Part shown: piece by piece, positions 49,386 through 57,677 of the stretch
Position numbering within the stretch: the stretch's first letter is position 1
How the letters are laid out: the number at the start of each line of letters is the position of its first letter
Source of the DNA: Corynebacterium tuberculostearicum
GTDB lineage: Bacteria; Actinomycetota; Actinomycetes; Mycobacteriales; Mycobacteriaceae
NCBI RefSeq assembly: GCF_030506365.1
Contig: NZ_CP073092.1
Coordinates: 1-64,000, forward strand
Length of the DNA stretch: 64,000 bases
Direction: 5' to 3'
Program-made: the position numbers and the translations under genes
Notes under the pieces: model-generated
What the model was told of the DNA's origin: nothing
Database searches by the model: none
The model's input: the letters and a program-made list of their open reading frames with translations, nothing else

Positions 49386-50576
49386 GTGGACCGCACCGTG
49401 TCGAAACCTTCACAGCCGCCCCTTCACCAACGCATCCGCGCGGCCATGACTCTGCAACGAACAGCCGCTTTAACTGCGGTGATCTGCGTGGCGCTGACAT
49501 TACTTGGCGCATTCCTCACCCCCACGGAGTATCAATTATCCGCGGCAATCTTGGGGTTAATTCTTACAGTGATCACCACCTCCGCCTATCGCTGGCCCTT
49601 GGGAATGGCCGCCGCGTTCGTAATCACCTGGATTATCGCGGCCATTCTAACCAGAACCCCTTTAATCAGCTCTGTATTTTTGGCCCCAGTCTTTCTTGCT
49701 GTTGTGGCCTATCACGGAAAGCACGGGCGTACAGTCGCAATAGGTTTCATTCTGTGGTTCTGTGGCCTCGTCGATCCCGTAACACTTCAGTTAAGTTTGC
49801 ATCTTGCCCCCGCGCTCACATGGGGAATGCTCATTGGAGTTGGCGGCGTAATTGGAGCTATATTTGCTCATTCGGCAGATCGCTATAGATCCGCCATGGT
49901 GGAGTGGAACGATGACGTGAAGCGCCGACAATCCGACCTCGCAGAAACATTGCATAATTCGGTTGTTTCTAACCTCACGGTAAATACCATGCAGCTAGAG
50001 GCTCTAAGCCTCGAATATTCCAAGCAGCCAGAACTAGCGAAGAAACTCGATGAGCTCAGCGATTCCATGCGCTCTTCCATGTCCGAAGTACGGGCACTGA
50101 CCAAGGTCCTGCGAAATAATATCGATGGACTTAACGACGGCATGAGTTTTGGCACAACCACGAAGCCGACCAGCTTCGCCCAGCTAATTTCCGAAGAAGA
50201 AGAGCGCCTTTCCCGGCTCAACCGATCACCCATTGTTGAGGTCGCAGGGGAAGAGTTCGCACCGGAATTCCCGCAAGCCATTCTCGATCCCATTGCAGCC
50301 ATCACCACAGAAGCCTGCCTAAACGCAGTGAAGTATTCGCCACCAGGGGCGGAGATAGTAATTTCCGTCCGCCCCCACATGGGATGGACGGTCATCACCA
50401 TCACCAATCCCGTCGCTAAACCAACTAGCAAGAACATTGAAATGTCCTCAGGTATAGGCATGTCCTCCATGAACCGGATTGCAGCCACGATTGACGCACG
50501 ACTGGACACTGACTTGGAATCGGGGAAATGGGAATTGAACTTATTTCTGCCACCCAGCGCCCATAAGCGGCGTTAG
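49386..50576 (+). CDS. Sensor histidine kinase, six membrane segments (NarL-type partner)
   Basis: This 396-residue kinase has about six closely spaced hydrophobic segments (residues 22-160) with almost no extracytoplasmic loop, then a HisKA_3 dimerisation domain with H190 (LAETLHNSVVSNL) and an HATPase domain (ACLNAVKYSPPGAEI; SGIGMSSMNRI). Kinases with such intramembrane sensors respond to membrane-active compounds or small peptides. The start is uncertain: GTG 49386 or 49398, or ATG 49446. The cognate regulator lies downstream, and a 51-codon peptide gene lies between them. Confidence 0.9.
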   Translation: MDRTVSKPSQPPLHQRIRAAMTLQRTAALTAVICVALTLLGAFLTPTEYQLSAAILGLILTVITTSAYRWPLGMAAAFVITWIIAAILTRTPLISSVFLAPVFLAVVAYHGKHGRTVAIGFILWFCGLVDPVTLQLSLHLAPALTWGMLIGVGGVIGAIFAHSADRYRSAMVEWNDDVKRRQSDLAETLHNSVVSNLTVNTMQLEALSLEYSKQPELAKKLDELSDSMRSSMSEVRALTKVLRNNIDGLNDGMSFGTTTKPTSFAQLISEEEERLSRLNRSPIVEVAGEEFAPEFPQAILDPIAAITTEACLNAVKYSPPGAEIVISVRPHMGWTVITITNPVAKPTSKNIEMSSGIGMSSMNRIAATIDARLDTDLESGKWELNLFLPPSAHKRR

Positions 50577-50666
50577 TTCCACCACGATGTATAGCGAAGG
50601 CTTAATCCATACACTAAGCTTTCGTTTGTTTCTGCCTATTCAAACTTTCACAAAAGGAGCGCCTTG

Positions 50667-50822
50667 ATGCAGGCCGCACTCGCAAGTCTTCTCGCCCCAC
50701 TCATGTTGTCTTCTTCCATCTTCGGCGCCGGCCTTACCCCTGGTGAGCTGCCGAAGACTACGGAATACGCATCTCCCGTCGATATTGCATTTGGTTGCCC
50801 GGCTCCATGGTGCGGGAAGTAA
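50667..50822 (+). CDS. 51-residue putative secreted peptide between kinase and regulator
   Basis: This short gene has an ATG at 50667 with a strong ribosome site (AAAAGGAG, 7-bp spacing). The peptide has a hydrophobic N-terminus of about 22 residues (MQAALASLLAPLMLSSSIFG), a short polar middle and the C-terminus FGCPAPWCGK with two cysteines four residues apart. The hydrophobic part lacks a basic N-terminus, so it is an atypical signal sequence. Its last 16 bases overlap the regulator's start, which couples translation of the two. It could be an exported signal peptide sensed by the kinase, a small membrane modulator, or merely a translational leader. Confidence 0.65.
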   Translation: MQAALASLLAPLMLSSSIFGAGLTPGELPKTTEYASPVDIAFGCPAPWCGK

Positions 50823-51493
50823 AAACATCCCTCTTAGTCGTCGATGACGACCCACTTGTCCTTGAGGCCCTGGGACGCTACTTCGCCTCGGCTGAGGACA
50901 TGGAGGTGCGCGCCACCGCAGAAAATGGCAAGGTCGCCCTCGAGCTTTTGCAAGAGCAGGACTTCGACGTCATTGTCGCGGACATCCATATGCCCGAGAT
51001 GGATGGCACGACCCTCTTGCGTGAGGTCAACAAGCTGGAAGACCCGCCGGTCTTTGTTGCGATGACCGCGATGGACAATGACGAGACCCTCAAAGAGGTC
51101 ATGTCCAACAAGGCCGCGGCCTATATTTTGAAAAGCTCCAAGCCGGTCTACATTTTGGATACCGTGCGCGAGGCCGTGCGCGGCGGCACGGTTGTCACCC
51201 CACAGTCACTTACCCGCTTGTTTGAGCAGCTTCCCGATTGGAACGCTGAGGGAGCAGGCGCCGAGGCGGCTGCCGCAACCGCAAAAATCAAGGACAATCA
51301 CCACATCTCTCCCGCGCTAGAGCAGGTCCTGGACTTGGTCTGCCAAGGAAAGTCCAACGAAGAGATTGCCAAGAGCACACACTATGCACCGGGCACAGTG
51401 AAGAAGTACGTGTCCACCCTGCTCAGTGAATTCCACGCCAAGTCGCGCCTCGAGCTGGCAGTGAAGGCACTTAAGGCCGGCTACGGTTCCTAA
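50807..51493 (+). CDS. NarL/LuxR-family response regulator
   Basis: This is a 228-residue response regulator. The receiver domain has acidic residues D13-D15 (VVDDDP), the phospho-acceptor D59 (VIVADIHMPEMDG) and K near 109 (YILKSSKP). The C-terminal LuxR-type HTH covers about 160-225 (LDLVCQGKSNEEIAKS, APGTVKKYVSTLLSEF). ATG 50807 is the first ATG of the domain and overlaps the peptide gene; a TTG at 50795 is less likely. It pairs with the HisKA_3 kinase upstream. Two hairpins follow the stop. Confidence 0.93.
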   Translation: MVREVKTSLLVVDDDPLVLEALGRYFASAEDMEVRATAENGKVALELLQEQDFDVIVADIHMPEMDGTTLLREVNKLEDPPVFVAMTAMDNDETLKEVMSNKAAAYILKSSKPVYILDTVREAVRGGTVVTPQSLTRLFEQLPDWNAEGAGAEAAAATAKIKDNHHISPALEQVLDLVCQGKSNEEIAKSTHYAPGTVKKYVSTLLSEFHAKSRLELAVKALKAGYGS

Positions 51494-51510
51494 AACCCAA
51501 TTGTTGGACA

Positions 51511-51535
51511 ATCCGGGGGTAGATTACCCCCGGAT
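51511..51535 (+). terminator. Perfect 11-bp hairpin after the regulator gene
   Basis: ATCCGGGGGTA-GAT-TACCCCCGGAT, with no T-run; it is followed 18 bp later by a second hairpin. Confidence 0.6.
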
Positions 51536-51552
51536 GAGTCAATACCCCCTCT

Positions 51553-51573
51553 AAACCCCACATGCTGGGGTTT
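51553..51573 (+). terminator. Rho-independent terminator of the two-component operon
   Basis: AAACCCCA-CATGC-TGGGGTTT followed by ATTTTTTG. Confidence 0.88.
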
Positions 51574-51640
51574 ATTTTTTGTTTTTCTACCCCCGCTTAC
51601 CGTTTTTGAAAGGAGACTAGCGTCACGTTTACCGCTTTCC

Positions 51641-51646
51641 TATAAT
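51641..51646 (+). promoter_or_regulatory. -10 element upstream of putA
   Basis: A consensus TATAAT with TAGCGT 17 bp upstream as a weak -35. The distance to the putA start implies a leader of roughly 420 nt. Confidence 0.6.
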
Positions 51647-52073
51647 TGCGGCAACACAAAAGTTCATAGTATTTCCCAGGCAACAATTGGAACCTGAACC
51701 TGCAGGGTTGCCGCACGTCAGAGCGTTATGGCGCTCGCGTTTTCCTCTAGCCACACACAGTCACGTCATAGAAAGCAGGTGAGTGTTGAACACCAACCTG
51801 GCGCGCGTTCGTCGCAGCAGCGATAGGCCTCCCGTCCGCACTCGGCCCGCATAATGGCCCGCTGAAATCGCACTTCACCCCGAATCCCTGCGACCCTCAC
51901 ATTGCGTCGCGCGCACCCGCGTGTTCGCTCCTCACCCGACTGCAGCCCTGCAGCACCACATAGCTCACCGCTTACGTCCCGGCCGCCCGTATCGCCCGGC
52001 AGCCCACTGTCCGGCACGAATACTGCTAGCGGCTATGGGGATGTGACCCGTTTGAAAAAGAGGTAGAACCCAT
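51647..52073 (+). other. Long putA leader region
   Basis: No full-size gene is present. I see a GGCAAC/GTTGCC hairpin near 51680-51716, a GAGCG/CGCTC hairpin near 51721-51737 and a possible 23-codon reading frame at 51783-51854 (GTG start) rich in Arg and Pro (DRPPVRTRPA). A 32-codon ATG frame starts near 51727. No riboswitch family is recognised. It may regulate putA in the mRNA. Confidence 0.4.
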
Positions 52074-55000
52074 ATGACTTCTCCTGCCAATACCCGCTTG
52101 CCCATCTCTGATGATGTGGAAGCAGTCCTGCCCGCAGCGATTAGCCGCGCACACGACTGGTTGAAGTCCACTGCGGACGAAGAAGATAAGGCCACCGAAC
52201 AGCTCGCGGACTTGCTGCGCGATGAGGACGGCGTGAAGTTCACCATGGACTTCGTCGACCGCGTCATGCGCCCAGAAGATGACAAGGTTGCCGCGCACGC
52301 ACTGAAGGATATTTCTTCCCACTATGACCCGTCGTTCCTGGGCAGCATCAATGGTGCACTCGTTGGCGCCGGTGGTTTCTTCGGCCCTATCCTGCCGAAC
52401 CTGGTCATGCCGGTAGCCCGCCTATACATGCGCAAGATGGTTGGCCACCTGGTTCTAGACGCCGAGTCTGATGCCCTCAACAAGATCCTGGACAAGGCCG
52501 CCGAATCCGGTGAGCAGCTTAACCTCAACCTGCTGGGTGAGGCCGTACTCGGTGAGGAAGAGGCGAAGTCCCGCGCGGAGCGCACCCTCAAGCTCATCCA
52601 AAACCCCCGCGTGACCTACGTTTCGGTCAAGGCTTCCTCCATGGTGGCCCAGCTCAACCACTGGGATATCGATGGCTCGGTAGAGCGCCTCAAGGAACGC
52701 CTGCGCCCGCTGTACCAGGCTGCAGCAGACCGCACCGACAAGGTCTTTATCAACATGGACATGGAGGAGTACCACGACCTCCACCTGACCATCCGCCTGT
52801 TCAAAGAGCTGCTCAGCGAGCCGGAATTCCTCACCCTGGACGCCGGCATCGTGCTGCAGGCTTACCTGCCGGATACCTTCGATGCGCTCAAGGATGTCGC
52901 TGACTTTGCCAAGGAGCGCGTGGCTAAGGGCGGCGGCAAGGTCAAGGTGCGCATTGTGAAGGGCGCGAACCTGTCCATGGAAAGCGTGCAGGGCGAAGTC
53001 CACGATTGGCCGCTGGCTACCTACACCAACAAGCTCGACGTTGACGCCAACTACTACCGCCTATTGGATTTCATTCTGCGCGAGGAATACGCCGGCAGCA
53101 TCCGCATCGGTGTTGCCACCCACAACCTCTACACCGCGGCAATGGCCTATGAACTGGGCAAGAAGCGCGGCGTGCTGCACATGCTGGACTCGGAGATGCT
53201 GCAGGGTATGTCCCCTGCCCAGCAGGCAGCGGTACGCAAGGTCTTCGACGGCCGCCAAATCCTCTATACCCCGGTTGTCCACGCAGATGACTTCGACGTC
53301 GCCGTGTCCTACCTGGTGCGTCGCCTGGAGGAGAACTCCGCGCCGCAGAACTTCCTCTACGCCCTCTTCGCCCCGGGGGAGGAGCCGTTGGCGGACCAGG
53401 AAGAGACGTTCCGTCGGGCCGTCGCCAAGCGCTGGGAAACCTTCGCTGGTGCCCGTCGCACGCAGAACCGCCTTGAGGAAAACGGCCGCCAGGCACCGCG
53501 CACCGGCCGCTTTACCAACGAGGCAGATACTGACCCGGCGCTCGCGCCGAACCGCCAGTGGGCGCAGGAAGCACTCAAGCGCAATCCGGGCGAGCACGGC
53601 ATCGCGGAGGTTACCGACCCTACCGCGGTCGAAGGCCACATCGCCCGCGCCAAGGAGCTGGGCACCGAGTGGGGCAAGCGCCCTGCCGCCGAGCGCGCCG
53701 CCGCACTGGAGGCCGTGGCGGATCAGATTGCCTCCCAGCGTGGCAAGTTCATCTCCGTGGCTGCGTATGAGGCCAATAAGACTGTTACCCAGACCGACCC
53801 TGAGGTCTCTGAGGCGATTGACTTCTGCACCTACTACGGCCAGTCCGCACGCCTGCTGGAGGAGTCCTACTCCGAGTTCACCCCGCACACCGTCACCGTG
53901 GTAACCCCACCGTGGAACTTCCCCATTGCCATCCCGACTGGCGGCATTGCGGCTTCCTTGGCGGCGGGCTCGGCGGTCATCGTCAAGCCTGCACCGCAGG
54001 TGGTTCACTGCGGCAAGCTCGTGGTGGAGGCCTTCCGCACCGCCCTCGAGGCACAGGGTCTGGACCCAGATCTGGTGCAGCTGGTGCTGACTGATGAAGC
54101 CGCGGCCGGAAAGGCTCTGCTCTCTCACGATGACGTGGACAATGTCATCCTCACCGGCGCCTCCGACACCGGCGCGCTCTTCCGTTCTTGGAAGCCGAAG
54201 ATGAACATTATGGCGGAGACTTCCGGCAAGAACGCTCTCATCATTACCCCAGCCGCGGACCCGGATCTGGCCATCGATGACCTCTACAACTCCGCCTTTG
54301 GCCACTCCGGCCAGAAGTGTTCGGCGGCCTCCCTGGTTATCTTCGTCGGCGCGGCCGGCAAGTCCGAGCGCCTGCGCACCCAGCTGCTGGACGCGGTCAA
54401 GACCCTTAAGCCGGGCCCGGGCTTCGATATCACTACCACCATGAACGGCCTGGCGGAAGCGCCGAGCGAGAAGCTCCTGCGCGGTTTGACCCAGCTCGAG
54501 CCGGGCGAGAAGTGGCTGCTCAAGCCGGAAAAGCTCAACCAGGAAGGCACCCTGTGGTCCCCGGGCATCCGCGATAATGTGCAGCCGGGCTCTTGGTACC
54601 ACAAGAACGAGTGCTTCGGCCCCGTCCTGGGCATCATGTACGCCGATACCTTGGAAGAGGCCATTTCCTGGCAGAACGACACCGGCTATGGCCTGACCGG
54701 CGGCATTCACTCGCTTGACGACGCCGAGATTGAGTACTGGATCGACAACGTTGAGGTGGGCAATGCCTACGTCAACCGCGGCATCACCGGTGCGATTGTC
54801 CAGCGCCAGTCCTTCGGCGGTTGGAAGAAGTCCGTCATGGGACCAGGCGCCAAGGCTGGCGGTCCGAACTACGTGGCGCAGATGGGTGAGTGGGCCGATG
54901 GCGAGCTCAAGCCACGCAATGTGGACATTGCCCCAGCTAGCCTCGCCGCGCTGCACCGCCTGCGCGATAACCTTTCCGGCAAGCTCACCGAGGAGGACAT

Positions 55001-55517
55001 CACCTGGCTGTGGCGCGCCGCTGAACTGGACCAGGTGGCGTGGCAGGAAGAGTTTGGCCGCAACCACGACCGCACCGGTTTGGTCTCTGAGGCTAATATC
55101 TTCCGCTACCGCCCTCTTCTGACCAAGCTGCGCGTGCGCGTGGGCGAAGGCTATGAGCTGCGCGAGGTTGCTCGCCAGGTGCTGGCCGCCGCAATTACCG
55201 GCACCGCCACGGAAATCTCCGCCACCCCGGAGGTTGCCACCCAGCTGCAGGACCTAGGCTTCGACGTCAAGGCCATCACCGACGAGGCTTTTGCCACCGA
55301 CGTGGCCAATGACGCCTCCTCCCGCGTGCGTGCTCTGGGCACCGTGCCGGATTCCATCTACGAGGCCGCGGTGCGCTCCAACTCCGTGGTGCTGGACCAG
55401 CCCGTGCTTGCCGACGGCCGCCGTGAGCTCATGCCTTACCTCCTTGAGCAGGCAGTTTCGGTTACCATGCACCGCTTCGGCATTATCCGCAACGTAGGTA
55501 ACCTGCGCGACGAGTAA
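52074..55517 (+). CDS. putA: Bifunctional proline dehydrogenase / glutamate-semialdehyde dehydrogenase (PutA)
   Basis: This 1147-residue enzyme oxidises proline to glutamate. The FAD-dependent proline dehydrogenase barrel spans about 90-440 (KASSMVAQLNHWD, VKGANLSMESVQGE, FLYALFAPGE). The NAD-dependent P5C dehydrogenase spans about 500-990 (TPPWNFPIAIPTGG; base Glu in MAETSGKNA; catalytic Cys in SGQKCSAASLVI). A C-terminal domain follows. There is no N-terminal ribbon-helix-helix DNA-binding domain, so it does not repress itself as enterobacterial PutA does. AAAGAGG lies upstream of the ATG. Glutamate made here feeds the OdhI/PknG-controlled node. Confidence 0.97.
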   Translation: MTSPANTRLPISDDVEAVLPAAISRAHDWLKSTADEEDKATEQLADLLRDEDGVKFTMDFVDRVMRPEDDKVAAHALKDISSHYDPSFLGSINGALVGAGGFFGPILPNLVMPVARLYMRKMVGHLVLDAESDALNKILDKAAESGEQLNLNLLGEAVLGEEEAKSRAERTLKLIQNPRVTYVSVKASSMVAQLNHWDIDGSVERLKERLRPLYQAAADRTDKVFINMDMEEYHDLHLTIRLFKELLSEPEFLTLDAGIVLQAYLPDTFDALKDVADFAKERVAKGGGKVKVRIVKGANLSMESVQGEVHDWPLATYTNKLDVDANYYRLLDFILREEYAGSIRIGVATHNLYTAAMAYELGKKRGVLHMLDSEMLQGMSPAQQAAVRKVFDGRQILYTPVVHADDFDVAVSYLVRRLEENSAPQNFLYALFAPGEEPLADQEETFRRAVAKRWETFAGARRTQNRLEENGRQAPRTGRFTNEADTDPALAPNRQWAQEALKRNPGEHGIAEVTDPTAVEGHIARAKELGTEWGKRPAAERAAALEAVADQIASQRGKFISVAAYEANKTVTQTDPEVSEAIDFCTYYGQSARLLEESYSEFTPHTVTVVTPPWNFPIAIPTGGIAASLAAGSAVIVKPAPQVVHCGKLVVEAFRTALEAQGLDPDLVQLVLTDEAAAGKALLSHDDVDNVILTGASDTGALFRSWKPKMNIMAETSGKNALIITPAADPDLAIDDLYNSAFGHSGQKCSAASLVIFVGAAGKSERLRTQLLDAVKTLKPGPGFDITTTMNGLAEAPSEKLLRGLTQLEPGEKWLLKPEKLNQEGTLWSPGIRDNVQPGSWYHKNECFGPVLGIMYADTLEEAISWQNDTGYGLTGGIHSLDDAEIEYWIDNVEVGNAYVNRGITGAIVQRQSFGGWKKSVMGPGAKAGGPNYVAQMGEWADGELKPRNVDIAPASLAALHRLRDNLSGKLTEEDITWLWRAAELDQVAWQEEFGRNHDRTGLVSEANIFRYRPLLTKLRVRVGEGYELREVARQVLAAAITGTATEISATPEVATQLQDLGFDVKAITDEAFATDVANDASSRVRALGTVPDSIYEAAVRSNSVVLDQPVLADGRRELMPYLLEQAVSVTMHRFGIIRNVGNLRDE

Positions 55518-55556
55518 TTCCCGGCCGCGTCAGCGGACGCGTTAAAGGCACTGAAG

Positions 55557-55590
55557 GGAGGTAGCGCCCCGCCCGTGGGCCGCTACCTCC
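55557..55590 (+). terminator. Terminator of putA
   Basis: GGAGGTAGCG pairs exactly with CGCTACCTCC and is followed by TTTTTC. Confidence 0.9.
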
Positions 55591-55629
55591 TTTTTCGTAT
55601 ATGCGCTGCGAGTTTTATGTGGCATAGTG

Positions 55630-55644
55630 GTAGACAATGTCTAC
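55630..55644. promoter_or_regulatory. 15-bp palindrome spanning the transporter start codon
   Basis: GTAGACA-A-TGTCTAC is a perfect inverted repeat with the ATG (55637) at its centre. A CATAGT -10-like element lies just before it, so it overlaps the probable transcription start. Confidence 0.55.
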
Positions 55645-57010
55645 GTCACATAATTCGTCTTCCCGCGACGAGGCCAAGCGCCCGTCTACGCAGGAAAAAG
55701 GCAACGCAACCCAGATCCAAAAGCCAGGCGAGGAAGATTCTCATACCCTCGTCGCTTATGATGACGCGCACCTTGGTGCAGAGGCTGCCAGCGAGCACCC
55801 TGCCGAGCGCGACGATAAATCCGCCGTCCTGGCCAAGGACTTCCGCACTATGGCCAAGGTCTCGGTAGTCTTCATCCTCATCGTCGCCGGCCTAGCGCTG
55901 GCCGGCTACCTGCTCAAATTCATTTGGGTAGGCCTGCTGCCGGTCTTGCTCGCCATCCTCGTCTCCACGGTGCTCTACCCCATCAGCGCGTGGCTGCGCA
56001 GTAAGGGATTCCCGCGCTCGCTCGCGGCAGTGAGCACCTTGCTCGGCCTCATCATTATCTTCTGCGGCGTCTTTGCCGCCATGGCCCCCGTAGTCACCAG
56101 CCAAAGCCAAACGCTCATTGACCAGGCCGAGGATGGCATTAACCAGCTGACGGAGATGGTGGAAAAGTCCCCCATCGATATCCAAAGTGACCAGCTACAA
56201 TCCGTGCTGCAAGACGTGGTCAAGTTTGCCAAGGGCCAAGCCTCGACCATCGCCACCGGCGTTATCTCTGGTTTCTCGATGGCCAGCTCCATCGTCGTGG
56301 CCGCGCTGATCATGCTCTTTGTCACCTTCTTCATCATTAAAGACGGCGACAAGTTCCTGCCGTGGCTGCGCAAGTACACCGGCAATTCCACCGGCTGGCA
56401 CATCACCGAGTTGGGGGCGCGCATCTGGAAGACCCTGTCCGGCTTTATCCAGGCGCAGGCCGCCGTGGCCATGGTGGACGCAGTCCTCATCGGCCTTGGC
56501 CTGTGGGTGCTGCAAGTTCCGCTCGCGCTCGTCATCGCCGTGGTGACGTTCTTCGCCAGCTTCATCCCGATCATCGGTGCGGTCACCGCTGGCGCCCTCG
56601 CCATCATCATCGCGCTGGTTTCCAATGGCCTGACCAACGCGCTGCTGGCGCTCGCACTTATCATCATCGTCCAGCAGGTGGAAGGCAATGTCCTCCAGCC
56701 GATGCTGCAGTCCAAGGCCATGGGCCTGCACGCGGCCGTTGTCCTACTCTCCGTCACCGTCGGCTCCACCCTGGCCGGCATTGTCGGCGCCTTCCTCGCC
56801 GTCCCCGTGGCCGCAACCATCGCTGTTGTGGTGCGCTACCACGCCGAGATGGCCGCACTGCGCTCCGGCGAAGTCGAGCCCTCCGATATAGACATCATCA
56901 CCGGCTCCAAGGACGATCCTGAAGACTTCAGCGACTTCACCTACGAACACGACGAGACCCCACGCGACAAGGTAGAGCAGCTCTACCAGTCCATGAGTCC
57001 GCTGAGCTAA
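55637..57010 (+). CDS. AI-2E family transporter
   Basis: This 457-residue membrane protein of the AI-2E/PerM family has a hydrophilic acidic N-terminus of about 70 residues, then about eight membrane segments with the family regions (SQSQTLIDQAEDGINQL extracytoplasmic domain, FASFIPIIGAVTAGALAI, QQVEGNVLQPMLQSKAMGLH) and a charged cytoplasmic tail. Members export diverse solutes, including Na+/H+ exchange in some; the name does not prove autoinducer transport. The ATG sits inside a 15-bp palindrome, and there is no ribosome site, which suggests a leaderless mRNA. Confidence 0.88.
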   Translation: MSTSHNSSSRDEAKRPSTQEKGNATQIQKPGEEDSHTLVAYDDAHLGAEAASEHPAERDDKSAVLAKDFRTMAKVSVVFILIVAGLALAGYLLKFIWVGLLPVLLAILVSTVLYPISAWLRSKGFPRSLAAVSTLLGLIIIFCGVFAAMAPVVTSQSQTLIDQAEDGINQLTEMVEKSPIDIQSDQLQSVLQDVVKFAKGQASTIATGVISGFSMASSIVVAALIMLFVTFFIIKDGDKFLPWLRKYTGNSTGWHITELGARIWKTLSGFIQAQAAVAMVDAVLIGLGLWVLQVPLALVIAVVTFFASFIPIIGAVTAGALAIIIALVSNGLTNALLALALIIIVQQVEGNVLQPMLQSKAMGLHAAVVLLSVTVGSTLAGIVGAFLAVPVAATIAVVVRYHAEMAALRSGEVEPSDIDIITGSKDDPEDFSDFTYEHDETPRDKVEQLYQSMSPLS

Positions 57011-57028
57011 GACTCAGCCACCACTAGC

Positions 57029-57055
57029 AGCGCGCCGGTCCTCCCCCGGCGCGCT
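57029..57055. terminator. Bidirectional terminator between convergent genes
   Basis: AGCGCGCCGG pairs with CCGGCGCGCT, followed by TTTTAG on the plus strand. It lies between the transporter and the nucleosidase stops. Confidence 0.85.
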
Positions 57056-57063
57056 TTTAGTTT

Positions 57064-57654
57064 TTAGCGGAGAAAGCCTAGGTCCGTAGCCGCCGAGGCG
57101 AGCTGGCGCGCACCGCGGTCAAGGACGTTGGCCCAGGTGCCCTTGGATTCCTCATTGGCGGAATCGGACACCTGCTTAAGCAGGGTGCAGGGCACATCGA
57201 AGCGCTGGCATACTGCGGCGATGGAATAGCCTTCCATGTCGCACAGCTGCGATTTTTTGGCCAGCTCGGTGCGCAGGGCGGTATCGGAGACAAACATGTC
57301 GCCCGTGGCCAGTCCGCGCACCGGCAGGCGGCCGGAGGTCTCGAGCTCGATGACCTCTGGCAGCAGGTAGCGGTTGATATCGGTAAGCACTTCTAGCTTG
57401 AAGTCATGCTTGGTGACCTTATTGACTTCGAAGACGCCAGCCATGCCGTCAACAAGCGCGCCGGCCGTGCCAATATTGACCACGCGATCGGGAAGGGCGC
57501 CGTTAGCGCGGGCGTCGGCAAGAGCTTCCGTGAGCGCAATGGCCGCCGGAACCGTACCGATTCCGGTGATGAGCAGGGGTTCGCCTTCCGGAATGTGGGC
57601 GGCTTCCGCATCCACGGCGGCGACGAAAAGGGTGCGTCCGTTGAGATTCTCCAT
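57064..57654 (-). CDS. Nucleosidase of the MTA/SAH nucleosidase family
   Basis: This is a 196-residue purine nucleoside phosphorylase-fold protein. The substrate-binding motif CDMEGYSIAAVCQ (Met-Glu pair binding ribose) and the catalytic Asp in VSDSAN are present, and GIGTVPAAIALTEAL is the phosphate/ribose loop. It is shorter than the typical ~230-residue MTA/SAH nucleosidase, and the exact nucleoside is uncertain. It is separated from the next upstream gene by 23 bp, so both may form one operon. Confidence 0.88.
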   Translation of the reverse strand: MENLNGRTLFVAAVDAEAAHIPEGEPLLITGIGTVPAAIALTEALADARANGALPDRVVNIGTAGALVDGMAGVFEVNKVTKHDFKLEVLTDINRYLLPEVIELETSGRLPVRGLATGDMFVSDTALRTELAKKSQLCDMEGYSIAAVCQRFDVPCTLLKQVSDSANEESKGTWANVLDRGARQLASAATDLGFLR

Positions 57655-57677
57655 GCCTGCGAGAATACCTGCCCGCC

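Noticed and set aside
53061-55067. 668-codon minus-strand frame inside putA
   Set aside because: It is a shadow of putA in GC-rich DNA; no motif, and putA is unambiguous.
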